Origin: Moritella sp. PE36
Lineage (GTDB): Bacteria; Pseudomonadota; Gammaproteobacteria; Enterobacterales; Moritellaceae
Direction of reading: 5' to 3'
Assembly (NCBI RefSeq): GCF_000170855.1
Contig: NZ_ABCQ01000005.1
Span: forward strand, 62,001-126,000
DNA: 64,000 nt
Both the position numbers and the translations under genes were made by a program. Below are positions 7,641-17,091 of this stretch, one piece after another (the stretch's first letter is position 1; every line of letters begins with the position of its first letter). Under the pieces are notes generated by a model, which saw only the letters and a list, made by a program, of their open reading frames with translations, had not been told where the DNA came from and did no database searches.

Positions 7641-9059
7641 TTAATTGATATCGAGTTCTTTTAACTTACGGGTGAGGGTATTTCGGCCCCAGCCTAGCAG
7701 TTTAGCTGCATCTTGTTTATGACCCTGGGTATACTCCAATGCGGTCTGTAACATGATACGCTCAAAATCTGGCATTGCCTCCGCAAGAATGTCGCTGTGT
7801 CCTGACGCGAGTTGCTGTGCTGTCCAGGTTTTTAATTGGCTGCGCCAATCGCCATCTTTAGTACTGCCTGGACTGTTGAGTTTAGTCGGTTGTTCATCAG
7901 TAATTTCATGTGGTAAGTCAGCAATAAACACTTCTTGGCCGCTTGCCATCACGGTTAACCAGCGGCAAATATTTTCGAGTTGGCGGACGTTACCGGACCA
8001 GTGGTGATTGGCTAAGTAAGTTTCTGCTTCTTTACTGAGTATTTTGGTTTCGACACCGAGTTCTTTACCCGCACTGATCAAAAAGTGATTGGCCAATTTA
8101 GGAATATCTTCACGACGTTCATTCAGTGACGGAATATGGATACGAATGACATTCAAACGATGAAATAAATCTTCACGAAAACTACCATCCGCCACTTTCT
8201 GTTCTAAATTTTGGTGCGTGGCGGCAATGATACGTACATCGACACTCACTGGCGAATGACCACCGACACGGTAAAATTGACCATCCGACAATACCCGTAG
8301 CAGTCGGGTTTGAATATCAATCGGCATATCACCGATCTCATCTAAAAATAGTGTACCACCATTGGCTTGTTCAAAACGGCCATTACGCATACCAGCGGCA
8401 CCGGTAAATGCGCCTTTTTCATGGCCAAATAGTTCTGATTCAATTAAGTCTTTTGGGATAGCTGCCATGTTTAAAGCAATGAATTCGTTGTTTACGCGTG
8501 GGCTGTGTTTGTGTAACGCTTGTGCGACAAGCTCTTTACCCGTACCAGATTCACCATTAATTAACACACTGATTGATGAACGTGATAACCGACCAATAGC
8601 ACGGAATACTTCCTGCATGGCCGGTGCTTCACCAATGATTTCAGGCACTGGTTCCACTTTATTATTTTTTCGGCGATTTTTGCTTTGCTCTTTGGCGTGG
8701 GTCACGGCGCGGGTGGCTAAGGAAACTGCTTCATCAATATCAAATGGTTTTGGCAGGTACTCAAATGCACCAGCCTGGTAAGCGCTCACCGCACTGTCGA
8801 GATCGGAGTGCGCAGTCATGATGATGATCGGCAGGTCTGGATGAATGGCGTGCACTTTAGCCATTAACTCTAATCCACTCATCTTGGGCATGCGAATATC
8901 AGAAATAATAATATCTGGTTGTTCGAATTCGAGTTTGTTTAATAAGGCATGCGCATCACTGAATGCAGACGTTTCAAACTGTTGTGATTTTAATGCTTTG
9001 TCGAGAACCCAGCGGATTGAACTATCGTCGTCGACAATCCAAATAGTTGCTGTTGTCAT
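7641..9059 (-). CDS. glnG: Nitrogen regulator NtrC (NR-I)
   Basis: A 472-residue enhancer-binding response regulator. Order: receiver domain with acidic pocket VDDDSS and phospho-acceptor in SDIRMPKMSG (about residue 54), AAA+ domain with Walker A GESGTGKE and the sigma-54 contact loop GAFTGA inside ESELFGHEKGAFTGA, and a Fis-type helix-turn-helix at the C-terminus (GHKQDAAKLLGWGRNTLTRKLKEL). When phosphorylated by NtrB under nitrogen limitation it activates sigma-54 promoters. It follows glnL by 11 bases. Matching binding sites are seen before glnA and glnL in this window. Confidence 0.97.
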   Translation of the reverse strand: MTTATIWIVDDDSSIRWVLDKALKSQQFETSAFSDAHALLNKLEFEQPDIIISDIRMPKMSGLELMAKVHAIHPDLPIIIMTAHSDLDSAVSAYQAGAFEYLPKPFDIDEAVSLATRAVTHAKEQSKNRRKNNKVEPVPEIIGEAPAMQEVFRAIGRLSRSSISVLINGESGTGKELVAQALHKHSPRVNNEFIALNMAAIPKDLIESELFGHEKGAFTGAAGMRNGRFEQANGGTLFLDEIGDMPIDIQTRLLRVLSDGQFYRVGGHSPVSVDVRIIAATHQNLEQKVADGSFREDLFHRLNVIRIHIPSLNERREDIPKLANHFLISAGKELGVETKILSKEAETYLANHHWSGNVRQLENICRWLTVMASGQEVFIADLPHEITDEQPTKLNSPGSTKDGDWRSQLKTWTAQQLASGHSDILAEAMPDFERIMLQTALEYTQGHKQDAAKLLGWGRNTLTRKLKELDIN

Positions 9060-9070
9060 AGTCTAATCCT

Positions 9071-10123
9071 TTATTTTCTTAGTGGCAGATAAATGGCAAA
9101 TTCGGTATGCCCTGGCCAGCTATGGCACTCAATTTTACCTTTGTGTTGTTTAATCAGGTTTTGAGCGATAGAAAGACCAAGTCCGGTGCCACCTTCACGT
9201 GCAGTGACCATCGGGTAGAACAGGGTATCTTTAATGTGTTCAGGAATACCAGGCCCGTTATCGATGATTTTTATTTCAGCACATAAGCGATATTTCTGTC
9301 CCTGAATATTCACTTGATGTGCTGTTCGAGTAATGATTTTTATCACGCCATGACCTTTCAGTATTTGAATGGCATTGCTAATGATATTCAGTAGTGCTTG
9401 TTGTAATAAGTCTGGCTCCATCTCAAAATCAGGGATAGATGGATCGTAATCGCGTTCGATAATAATACCAGTGGGTAAATCAAACTCGACTAATTGTTTT
9501 ACTTTTTCAATCACGGAGTGAATATTTAAAATAGTTTGCTGACCGGGCTTTTGTGGCCCTAATAAACGGTCAACAAGGGTCCGTAATCGATCGGCTTGCT
9601 CGATGATAATGCTGGTATATTCTTTTAATTCAGCGGTAGGTAATTCTTTTTCTAATAATTGTGCGGCCCCCCGTAATCCCCCTAATGGGTTTTTAATTTC
9701 ATGGGCCAAACCGCGTACTAATTCTTGTGCTGCTTGTTGTTGTACGTGCTGATAAAGTTCTTGGCTGATTTTCTTCTGTAAGTCGATTTGTCTGGCTTCA
9801 ATTAAAATACAGGTTTCTGGACCAAAGTTAGTCAAGGTAGCTGATATTTCAACTAACAACTGGCGATCATCAATGACTAAAGATACCTCATTGTCGGTAA
9901 AGCCTTGCCCGGTTTTTATCGTGCTTGCCAGTAACGAAAGGTCTAAGGTCGTGTGTTCAATAATGTCGGTTATCTTAACATCCAGTATTCGACTAGCACT
10001 GGAGCCTAGCAGTTGTTCACCTGCAGGATTGATATATTTAATATGCAGTTCATGATCGAGTACAAACACCGAAGAGACGAGGTTATTCAGTAATGATTGC
10101 TGGGGTTCTGGGATCATTATCAT
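9071..10123 (-). CDS. glnL: Nitrogen sensor kinase/phosphatase NtrB (NR-II)
   Basis: A 350-residue cytoplasmic sensor: PAS domain at residues about 12-75, dimerisation helix with phospho-acceptor His in RGLAHEIKNPLGGLRGA, and an ATPase domain with the N box (NIISNAIQIL), DNGPGIP and GGTGLGLSI motifs. It phosphorylates or dephosphorylates NtrC according to PII signals. The ATG at 10123 has AAGGA six to eight bases upstream. An NtrC-type box lies 39 bases before the start, as at the E. coli glnL promoter, where NtrC represses. Confidence 0.97.
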   Translation of the reverse strand: MIMIPEPQQSLLNNLVSSVFVLDHELHIKYINPAGEQLLGSSASRILDVKITDIIEHTTLDLSLLASTIKTGQGFTDNEVSLVIDDRQLLVEISATLTNFGPETCILIEARQIDLQKKISQELYQHVQQQAAQELVRGLAHEIKNPLGGLRGAAQLLEKELPTAELKEYTSIIIEQADRLRTLVDRLLGPQKPGQQTILNIHSVIEKVKQLVEFDLPTGIIIERDYDPSIPDFEMEPDLLQQALLNIISNAIQILKGHGVIKIITRTAHQVNIQGQKYRLCAEIKIIDNGPGIPEHIKDTLFYPMVTAREGGTGLGLSIAQNLIKQHKGKIECHSWPGHTEFAIYLPLRK

Positions 10124-10161
10124 GGCACTTCCTTATTAGGATCAATATCCCGTAACCGAAC

Positions 10162-10176
10162 GCACCAATTTGGTGC
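10162..10176. promoter_or_regulatory. NtrC box upstream of glnL
   Basis: GCACCAATTTGGTGC fits the NtrC consensus GCAC-N7-GTGC perfectly and is a palindrome. Its position close to glnL, without a visible sigma-54 promoter between, suggests repression as in E. coli glnLp. Confidence 0.75.
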
Positions 10177-10226
10177 TAACTCTAAAATATTACTGCACAG
10201 CGTGATGAAATTAAAGCAGTAATGAG

Positions 10227-10748
10227 TTAGTTGGCCTTAAAACGATGCAAATAAACAGTAATTAACTCTGATGATGCAATTACCTTGCCTAAATTGTTAA
10301 TTATTTGTAGCTGTAGTGTATGTGTCCCTGTGGGTACCTGACTGACCTTAAATTGGTTGTCTATTTGTTCGCTATGGATCACGCCATCAATTAATAAGCG
10401 AATATTTAAACCGTAGGTGAGTGTGGCACTGAGTGTTGCAGATACGGTTATCTCGCCGCTATTGCTGCGTAAGGTTTGCTGATCGATAGGGCTGTTAATA
10501 CTAACGCCAATCGGTATTAAAGGCATGTCAGTATTACTTGCATTTGCAGCACTTGCTTCTGGTATTCTTGATTGGATCAGTGATGCTATAGACGGCGGTG
10601 TGAGTTTCACATCAATTTTTGTGGCAGATTCAGGTTTGCTTTCGTCATCAGAAAAATGGGTGATACCTTGTTCATCAGTCCATTGATAAATGGCGGCGAC
10701 ACTGGCGTGGCTTGTGAGTAGTAATATTAATAACATAACGTGTTTCAT
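10227..10748 (-). CDS. DUF4124 periplasmic protein between glnA and glnL
   Basis: A 173-residue protein with a signal peptide (hydrophobic residues 4-17, cleavage around ASVAA) followed by a DUF4124 domain (IYQWTDEQGITHFSDDES). The rest looks like a beta-sandwich with INSPIDQQTLRSNSGEITVSATL, an Ig-like arrangement. The role is unknown. Genes of this type sit between glnA and ntrBC in several marine gammaproteobacteria as I recall. A strong terminator separates it from glnA; it may share a promoter region with the ntrBC genes downstream. Confidence 0.75.
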   Translation of the reverse strand: MKHVMLLILLLTSHASVAAIYQWTDEQGITHFSDDESKPESATKIDVKLTPPSIASLIQSRIPEASAANASNTDMPLIPIGVSINSPIDQQTLRSNSGEITVSATLSATLTYGLNIRLLIDGVIHSEQIDNQFKVSQVPTGTHTLQLQIINNLGKVIASSELITVYLHRFKAN

Positions 10749-10816
10749 CGCGACATCCTGTCTGTTTTTTCTTGATTTGTATGGTTATTCTCACCTAGTT
10801 ACAGGAAATTAACAAA

Positions 10817-10846
10817 TAAAAAACCCGCTAAATAGCGGGTTTTTTT
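10817..10846. terminator. Terminator after glnA
   Basis: Stem AAACCCGCTA / TAGCGGGTTT flanked by A and T runs on both sides. On the minus strand it follows the glnA stop and ends in T residues. Confidence 0.92.
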
Positions 10847-10870
10847 AGATTAATTTGTATTAATAACAAA

Positions 10871-12280
10871 TTATACGCTGTAATACATTTCAAACTCAAT
10901 TGGGTGAGTCGTCATGTTCAGTCTTTCAACTTCTTGTTCTTTTATTGCAATGTAAGCATCGATAGTATCGTCAGCCATTACATCGCCAGCCGTTAAGAAA
11001 TCACGGTCAGTATCGAGTGCTGATAGTGCTTCTTCTAGTGAAGAGGCAACCTGTGGAATTTCTGCTGCTTCTTCTGCTGGTAGGTTGTATAAATCTTTAT
11101 CCATTGCATCACCAGGGTGGATGCGGTTTTTAATACCGTCAATACCCGCCATTAACATTGCAGAGAATGCTAAATATGGATTTGCTGCTGGATCTGGGAA
11201 ACGTACTTCAATACGTGTCGCTTTTGGCGATGGTACGATTGGGATACGAATTGATGCTGAACGGTTACGCGCTGAATAAGCTAGCATTACTGGTGCTTCA
11301 AAACCTGGAACTAAACGTTTGTACGAGTTAGTTGTTGGGTTAGCAAATGCGTTAATTGCTTTTGCGTGCTTGATGATACCACCAATGTAATAAAGTGCAG
11401 TTTCAGATAGACCGCCATACAGATCACCAGAAAAAATGTTTTCGCCATTTTTCTGTAGTGATTGGTGACAATGCATACCTGAACCGTTATCGCCTACCAG
11501 TGGCTTAGGCATAAACGTTGCTGTTTTGCCGTAAGCGTGTGCCACATTATGGATCACGTATTTGGTAATTTGAACTTCATCCGCTTTTTCAACGATTGAG
11601 TTGTATAGTGCTGCGATCTCGTTTTGACCCGCTGTTGCTACTTCATGGTGATGTGCTTCAACTGTTAAGCCCATTTCTTCCATTATTAGGCACATTGCGC
11701 TACGGATGTCTTGTGCAGAGTCAACTGGTGATACTGGGAAGTAACCCCCTTTAACGCTTGGACGGTGACCCATGTTGCCGCCTTCGTACTCTTTATCAGA
11801 GTTCCAAGAAGCTTCTTCAGCGTCAATTTTGTACATACTACCTGACATGTCAGTTTTATACTTAACATCATCAAATAGGAAAAATTCTGGTTCCGGACCG
11901 AAGAATACATCATCAGCGATACCGGTTGAGCGTAAATATGCAAGTGCACGTTTTGCTACTGAACGTGGGTCACGGCTATAACCTTGCATTGTTGCAGGTT
12001 CTAGTACGTCACAACGAAGATTCAGTGTTGTTGCTTCTGTGAACGGGTCAAGTACGGCTGTTGCCGGGTCTGGCATTAAAATCATGTCAGATTCGTTGAT
12101 GCCTTTCCAACCTTCAATTGATGAACCATCAAACATTTTACCTTCTTCAAAGAAGCCGGCATTAACTTGATGATGTGGTAGAGAAACGTGCTGCTCTTTA
12201 CCTTTCGTATCTGTAAAACGTAAATCTACAAATTTAACGTCTTGTTCTTTAATTAGAGCTAATACGCTTTCTGCTGACAT
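10871..12280 (-). CDS. glnA: Glutamine synthetase, type I
   Basis: GlnA joins ammonia to glutamate using ATP. The 469-residue protein is full length for GSI-beta: beta-grasp domain with [13 protein letters not shown], metal and ATP motifs ([38 protein letters not shown]), and the adenylylation site region [12 protein letters not shown], where the Tyr corresponds to E. coli Tyr397. A GGAGGT ribosome site precedes the ATG. A sigma-54 promoter and two NtrC boxes lie upstream, so expression should rise under nitrogen limitation. Confidence 0.98.
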   Translation of the reverse strand: MSAESVLALIKEQDVKFVDLRFTDTKGKEQHVSLPHHQVNAGFFEEGKMFDGSSIEGWKGINESDMILMPDPATAVLDPFTEATTLNLRCDVLEPATMQGYSRDPRSVAKRALAYLRSTGIADDVFFGPEPEFFLFDDVKYKTDMSGSMYKIDAEEASWNSDKEYEGGNMGHRPSVKGGYFPVSPVDSAQDIRSAMCLIMEEMGLTVEAHHHEVATAGQNEIAALYNSIVEKADEVQITKYVIHNVAHAYGKTATFMPKPLVGDNGSGMHCHQSLQKNGENIFSGDLYGGLSETALYYIGGIIKHAKAINAFANPTTNSYKRLVPGFEAPVMLAYSARNRSASIRIPIVPSPKATRIEVRFPDPAANPYLAFSAMLMAGIDGIKNRIHPGDAMDKDLYNLPAEEAAEIPQVASSLEEALSALDTDRDFLTAGDVMADDTIDAYIAIKEQEVERLNMTTHPIEFEMYYSV

Positions 12281-12354
12281 AAAAAATAACCTCCGGTGTC
12301 ATCAATATGATGGCTTCATTTAAAGTTGTTGACTGTAAACAATCATGAACTAGA

Positions 12355-12376
12355 TAATGCCATATATGTGCCAACT
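12355..12376 (-). promoter_or_regulatory. Sigma-54 promoter of glnA
   Basis: On the minus strand TTGGCACATATATGGC gives TGGCAC and the invariant GG-N10-GC spacing of a -24/-12 promoter. Transcription would start near 12348, leaving a leader of about 68 bases before the glnA ATG. Confidence 0.78.
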
Positions 12377-12437
12377 ATTTAAGTTGTTGATTTAAAAGTT
12401 TTAATGCACTTTTTGTCTGTTGCAACATTCCGCTGTT

Positions 12438-12474
12438 GCACACACATCGTGCGTGGTGTGCACCATAGTGGTGC
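12438..12474. promoter_or_regulatory. Two NtrC enhancer sites of glnA
   Basis: GCAC-acacatc-GTGC (12438-12452) and GCAC-catagtg-GTGC (12460-12474) both fit GCAC-N7-GTGC exactly. Their centres are 22 bases apart, two DNA turns, at about -97 and -119 from the predicted start, like the E. coli glnAp2 enhancer. Confidence 0.82.
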
Positions 12475-12742
12475 GACGTAGGTAGCAATCATTAAACTTA
12501 TACATTTGCTATTACTAAGATAGATATTATGGTTTATTTTCAACGATTACCAGTAAAATCGTGTTCAAATAGTTTTGGTAAAAATCAGGATATATAAGTC
12601 CATTAAGTTATTAATTGTAACACTTTACGATACTTTTATGTTCGCGTTAAAAGCATATATGCGGTCTATCGCCCGGTTTTTAAATAAAATAAATTGCAAT
12701 CATTTTACTCTGTGCCAAAATTTTGCTAGGTAGATCACAGCG

Positions 12743-12770
12743 AGGCGGTTACAATACCGCCTAATTTTTA
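12743..12770 (+). promoter_or_regulatory. Hairpin with T-rich tail in the typA leader
   Basis: AGGCGGT-tacaat-ACCGCCT followed by AATTTTTA, ending about 29 bases before the typA GTG. It looks like a weak intrinsic terminator or leader structure. It faces typA, not glnA. Confidence 0.4.
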
Positions 12771-12798
12771 CCCATATAAAATATACAGAGGCATCACA

Positions 12799-14616
12799 GT
12801 GCTAGAGAAACTACGCAACATTGCGATTATCGCTCACGTTGACCATGGTAAAACCACTTTAGTTGACAAGTTATTAGAACAGTCAGGTACTTTAAAAACA
12901 CGTGGTGGTAATGAAGAACGTGTAATGGATTCTAACGATCTTGAAAAAGAACGTGGTATTACTATTCTTGCTAAAAACACAGCAATTATGTGGAAAGATT
13001 ACCGTATCAACATCGTAGATACTCCTGGACACGCCGATTTCGGTGGTGAAGTTGAGCGTATTATGTCTATGGTAGACAGTGTATGTTTGATCGTTGACGC
13101 AGTTGATGGCCCTATGCCACAAACGCGTTTCGTAACACAAAAAGCATTTGCACACGGTCTTAAGCCAATTGTTGTTATCAACAAAATCGATAAGCCTGGT
13201 GCTCGCCCTGATTGGGTTATGGATCAAATCTTTGATTTATTCGACAACCTAGGCGCAACTGATGAACAGTTAGACTTTAAAGTTGTTTACGCTTCAGCAC
13301 TAAATGGCTGGGCTAACGGTGAGTCAGATGAACCAACTGAAAACATGGAACCTTTGTTCCAAGCTATTGTTGACCATGTTGCTCCACCTGAAGGCGATCG
13401 TGACGGTGATTTCCAAATGCAAATTTCGCAACTTGATCACAACGCATATGTTGGCGTGATCGGTGTTGGCCGTGTAACGCGTGGTTCTGTTAAAGTAAAT
13501 CAACAAGTTACTGTTATTGGTTCTGACGGTAAAGAGCGTAAAGGTAAAGTTGGCCAAGTATTAGGTTACTTAGGTCTTGAACGTCATGATGTTGAACTTG
13601 CAGAAGCGGGCGATATCATTGCAGTAACTGGCTTAGGCGAACTTAAAATTTCTGACACTATCTGTGCACAGAATAATGTTGAAGCGCTACCACCGTTATC
13701 AGTTGATGAACCAACTGTAACAATGACGTTCCAAGTAAACAACTCACCATTCTGTGGTAAAGAAGGTAAATTTGTTACATCACGTAACATCCTTGACCGT
13801 CTGAACAAAGAGTTAGTACACAACGTTGCACTTAAAGTAGAAGAAACTGCTGATCCAGATAAATTCAAAGTATCTGGTCGTGGTGAACTTCACCTAGGTA
13901 TCTTAATTGAAACTATGCGTCGTGAAGGTTTCGAGCTAGCAGTATCTCGTCCTGAAGTTATCGAACGTATGGTTGACGGTAAGCTACATGAGCCAATGGA
14001 AACATTGACTATTGATTGTGAAGAGCAACATCAGGGTTCTGTAATGGAACAGTTAGGCATCCGTAAAGCGGAACTAACTAACATGATTCCAGATGGTAAA
14101 GGTCGTATTCGTTTAGACTTTATGATCCCAAGCCGTGGTTTAATCGGTTTCCAAACTGAATTCCTAACAATGACATCTGGTTCTGGTCTTCTATACCATA
14201 GCTTCGATCACTACGGCCCCCATAAAGGCGGTACTATTGGTCAACGTCAAAATGGTGTATTAGTTTGTAATCAAACTGGTAAAGCTGTTACTTACTCTCT
14301 ATTCTTCTTACAAGATCGTGGTCGCCTGTTCTTAGGTCACGCTACAGAAGTATATGAAGGTCAAATTGTTGGTATTCATAACCGTTCTAACGATTTAACA
14401 GTTAACTGTATTCGTGGTAAACAGCTTACTAACGTACGTTCTTCTGGTACTGATGAAGCACAAACGCTTTCACCAGCAATCGTTTTGACTCTTGAGCAAG
14501 CGCTTGAATTCATCGATATTGATGAATTAGTAGAAGTAACACCGTTAAGCATTCGTATCCGTAAGAAACTTCTTTCAGAAAACGATCGTAAACGTGCTAG
14601 CCGTCCAGCTAAATAA
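12799..14616 (+). CDS. typA: Ribosome-associated GTPase TypA/BipA
   Basis: A 605-residue translational GTPase: G1 [10 protein letters not shown]3 DTPGHADF and G4 NKID near the N-terminus, then EF-G-like domains and the BipA C-terminal domain. It acts on the ribosome, mainly needed for 50S assembly at low temperature, which suits a cold marine host. It starts at GTG with AGAGG eight bases upstream. It diverges from glnA, the same arrangement as in E. coli. Confidence 0.98.
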   Translation: MLEKLRNIAIIAHVDHGKTTLVDKLLEQSGTLKTRGGNEERVMDSNDLEKERGITILAKNTAIMWKDYRINIVDTPGHADFGGEVERIMSMVDSVCLIVDAVDGPMPQTRFVTQKAFAHGLKPIVVINKIDKPGARPDWVMDQIFDLFDNLGATDEQLDFKVVYASALNGWANGESDEPTENMEPLFQAIVDHVAPPEGDRDGDFQMQISQLDHNAYVGVIGVGRVTRGSVKVNQQVTVIGSDGKERKGKVGQVLGYLGLERHDVELAEAGDIIAVTGLGELKISDTICAQNNVEALPPLSVDEPTVTMTFQVNNSPFCGKEGKFVTSRNILDRLNKELVHNVALKVEETADPDKFKVSGRGELHLGILIETMRREGFELAVSRPEVIERMVDGKLHEPMETLTIDCEEQHQGSVMEQLGIRKAELTNMIPDGKGRIRLDFMIPSRGLIGFQTEFLTMTSGSGLLYHSFDHYGPHKGGTIGQRQNGVLVCNQTGKAVTYSLFFLQDRGRLFLGHATEVYEGQIVGIHNRSNDLTVNCIRGKQLTNVRSSGTDEAQTLSPAIVLTLEQALEFIDIDELVEVTPLSIRIRKKLLSENDRKRASRPAK

Positions 14617-14666
14617 TAATAGTTAACAAGGTTATGAATTAATAATCTTGGCGCTATTTCAAAAAA

Positions 14667-14695
14667 AAGGTGATACTTAGGTATCACCTTTTTTT
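14667..14695 (+). terminator. Terminator of typA
   Basis: Perfect ten-base stem AAGGTGATAC / GTATCACCTT with loop TTAG and seven T residues. Confidence 0.94.
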
Positions 14696-14957
14696 ATACC
14701 CAAGCGATTTCAAGATGCTATATCAGAGACGAACAGGGATATCAGCACAAGGCGCAATATGTAGATAATGGTTATTCCATTTTCAAATATTGTAACGCTG
14801 TGCAGTTATTCCTGCTCGCCTCCCGTAAGGCAAACCGAACGAAGGTATCTTCGGCGTTATGAAGTCTTGATTTAGAATAACTAAATCCTCGACTTCATGC
14901 CTTGAATATCCTCTCCTTTCGGTTTGCTGATTGTGCATCTTGAAGTCGCTTGGGTAT
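14696..14957. repeat. Palindrome-ended non-coding element, family A (long form)
   Basis: The ends are 23-base inverted repeats (ATACCCAAGCGATTTC... and ...GAAGTCGCTTGGGTAT, 22 of 23 matching). Inside is about 216 bases with no gene but with its own hairpin, ATGAAGTC-tt-GATTTAG-aataa-CTAAATC-ctc-GACTTCAT. It begins inside the T run of the typA terminator and ends 27 bases before the yihY start. A bare-hairpin copy of the same ends lies at 20792-20841. Size and structure suggest a miniature, non-autonomous mobile element. Confidence 0.75.
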
Positions 14958-14984
14958 TTCTTAAAATAACCAAGGAGGGAACCT

Positions 14985-15887
14985 GTGGTTAAATTTCCGA
15001 ATCAACAATCATTGCTATTACTCGCCAAAACAAAAATCAATATCTGGTCGTTCCTACTCACTTGTTTTGCCTTTCTGCGCTATCTTGGTAAACGCATCAG
15101 TGATGATCGACTCACGGTTAACGCCAGCTCTCTGGCCTATACAACACTGCTTTCTCTGGTGCCTTTAATTACGGTGTTGTTTTCTGTCATGTCTGCGTTT
15201 CCTATTTTTGAAACTTGGCAGCAGAGCGTTGAATCTTTTTTGTATACCAATCTTGTACCGCATGCGACAGGTACTATTCAAGAGTATTTACATGATTTTG
15301 TCGCCAATACCGGCAAGATGACCTCAATCGGTTCGGGGGCATTATTCATCGTGGCCTTGTTACTGATTAACACCATAGATAAGCACATTAATCATATTTG
15401 GCGTTGTAAAATAGAACGTAGTTTCTTTTTATCTTTCGCCGTATATTGGCTTATTTTAACCTTCGGCCCACTGTTTATTGCCATTAGTTTAGGTGTTTCT
15501 TCCTATTTGTTATCACTGTCATTTGTTACTGATATGACCGACGTGACGGGCACTGTGAGCTTATTAAAACTGGTGCCAGCCTTGTTAGGTACACTGGGTT
15601 TGTTTGTTATGTATGTGGTGATCCCACACCGCCGAGTACCGCTGCGTTATGCATTTATAGGCGCGTGTTTTAGTGCCTTTTTGTTTGAAAGTATTAAACG
15701 TGCCTTTACTTGGTATTTAGTACAATTTCCGTCTTATGAAGTGATTTATGGCGCATTAGCAACTATACCTATCTTATTGGTTTGGATTTATCTGTGCTGG
15801 TTAATCGTGTTGTTAGGGGCTGAAATCACGGCGTCATTAACAGAGTTTAATGACCAATTAAAACACAAAAAAGCACAGTTGGAATGA
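14985..15887 (+). CDS. yihY: YihY/BrkB-family inner membrane protein
   Basis: A 300-residue protein of the YihY/BrkB (UPF0761) family with about six membrane helices and the family features RISDDRLTVNASSLAYTTLLSLVPL near the N-terminus and IYGALATIPILLVWIYLCWLIVLLGAEI near the C-terminus. It was once called RNase BN, but that assignment was wrong; the real function is unknown. The GTG start has AAGGAGGG nearby. In E. coli it also sits just before dtd and yiiD, the order seen here apart from the inserted peptidase homologue. Confidence 0.93.
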   Translation: MVKFPNQQSLLLLAKTKINIWSFLLTCFAFLRYLGKRISDDRLTVNASSLAYTTLLSLVPLITVLFSVMSAFPIFETWQQSVESFLYTNLVPHATGTIQEYLHDFVANTGKMTSIGSGALFIVALLLINTIDKHINHIWRCKIERSFFLSFAVYWLILTFGPLFIAISLGVSSYLLSLSFVTDMTDVTGTVSLLKLVPALLGTLGLFVMYVVIPHRRVPLRYAFIGACFSAFLFESIKRAFTWYLVQFPSYEVIYGALATIPILLVWIYLCWLIVLLGAEITASLTEFNDQLKHKKAQLE

Positions 15888-15931
15888 CAAAAACAGTCAC
15901 AATAACAGCAACAAGTACACCTATCTATGGA

Positions 15932-16013
15932 TGACAGTTCTAACTAAGCAAGGTAATTTAAGTACGCAAACGCGTTACAAATCACCTTGCGATCAGGTTA
16001 GGTTCAACTGTCA
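15932..16013. repeat. Nested long hairpin between yihY and the peptidase homologue
   Basis: Successive pairing arms: TGACAGTT (15932) with AACTGTCA (16006), CTAAC with GTTAG, GCAAGGT (15948) with ACCTTGC (15984), ATTT with AAAT, and GTACGC with GCGTTAC around loop AAAC. This would fold as one 82-base imperfect stem. No T run, so not a simple terminator. It could be a structured RNA leader or another palindromic element. Confidence 0.55.
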
Positions 16014-16055
16014 GCTTCTGGTGTCCGTGCTGTGGGAAAGGAGGTTGATATTGCT

Positions 16056-17030
16056 ATGATTGGACTGTACCCCGCCATTCAGCATTATGCTGAACATTAC
16101 TTACCTGTAGCTAATCGTCATTGTCTTTATATTGAAGAAGTAGGTAACCCAGACGGTATACCGTTATTATTCCTACATGATGGTCCCGGTAAAGGGATTA
16201 TGGCCGATGATAGGCGCTTATTCGACCCAAAGCTATATCGTATAATTTTGTTTGACCAGCGTGGTTGTGGGCGCTCAAAACCGTATGCGTGTATTAAAGA
16301 TAATACCACCCAACATTTATTGCAGGATATTAGCGCTATCTTAACGTTGCTCGATATTCAGCGCTGTGTTTTGTTTGGAGAAGGTTGGGGCGCGACGTTA
16401 GCGTTACTGTATAACTTGCTCCATCGCGATAAGGTACAGGGGTTAATATTACACAGTTTATTTCTGGCGCGTAATCAGGACCTCACCTGGCAATTTTCAG
16501 CATCCGGTGGTGCGGCGCAGTTATTTCCCGATCATTTTGACCATTTGATTCGTCGTGCGAATGGCAATGATTATGCTGCACTACTATCCTCTTATAGTCA
16601 GTTATTGGTCAGTGATAATGACATTGAAAAAATGACAGCGGCAAAGGCTTGGGTGGAATGGCAGGCACAAATCGGTAATCCGCATCCGGAGTTTCGTAGC
16701 AAGGTCGACTTGATTGATGCTGATGTGGCCTTAAGCATGTCGACATTACAATGCCATTATTTTTCTCAGAACTGTTTTATTGCTGATAACTATATTTTTA
16801 AGCGCTTAGATTCATTAGCGCAAGTGCCGATGATTATGGTGCACGGCCGTTTTGATATCTCTAATCCACTCGGTCCGGCTTATGAATTATGTCAGCGTTT
16901 ACCGTTAGCTCAGCTGTTTATCGTGCCTTATGCCGGGCACTTTGACTGTGAGCCAGGCATGATCGATGCGTTACGAAAAGCGACAGAGCTCATGGCTGAG
17001 ATTATTGCGTTTGAGTTTGTCAGTGATTAA
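16056..17030 (+). CDS. Proline iminopeptidase homologue lacking the catalytic serine
   Basis: A 324-residue alpha/beta hydrolase that follows proline iminopeptidase closely: LYPAIQHYAEHYL at the start, FLHDGPGKG (family HGGPG), FDQRGCGRS, then LFGEGWGATLALLY where the family has GGSWGSTLALAY. The nucleophile Ser is Gly and the following Ser is Ala. The acid (VHGRFD) and base His (AGHFDCEPG) are still present. It should therefore not act as a normal peptidase; a binding or scaffold role, or early decay, are options. The frame is intact. The ATG at 16056 is 11 bases after AAAGGAGG. Confidence 0.82.
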   Translation: MIGLYPAIQHYAEHYLPVANRHCLYIEEVGNPDGIPLLFLHDGPGKGIMADDRRLFDPKLYRIILFDQRGCGRSKPYACIKDNTTQHLLQDISAILTLLDIQRCVLFGEGWGATLALLYNLLHRDKVQGLILHSLFLARNQDLTWQFSASGGAAQLFPDHFDHLIRRANGNDYAALLSSYSQLLVSDNDIEKMTAAKAWVEWQAQIGNPHPEFRSKVDLIDADVALSMSTLQCHYFSQNCFIADNYIFKRLDSLAQVPMIMVHGRFDISNPLGPAYELCQRLPLAQLFIVPYAGHFDCEPGMIDALRKATELMAEIIAFEFVSD

Positions 17031-17091
17031 TTTAAGCAGTTTCGGTATTATCAATAACATTAAAATTTAATAATGATTATTGAGGAAAGGC

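Noticed and set aside
12892-13868. Minus-strand frames inside typA
   Set aside because: Shadows of a highly conserved gene; composition is not protein-like and there are no starts with ribosome sites.
14696-14957. Element A as an insertion sequence or transposase remnant
   Set aside because: No frame of useful length and no transposase motif inside; better described as a non-autonomous element.
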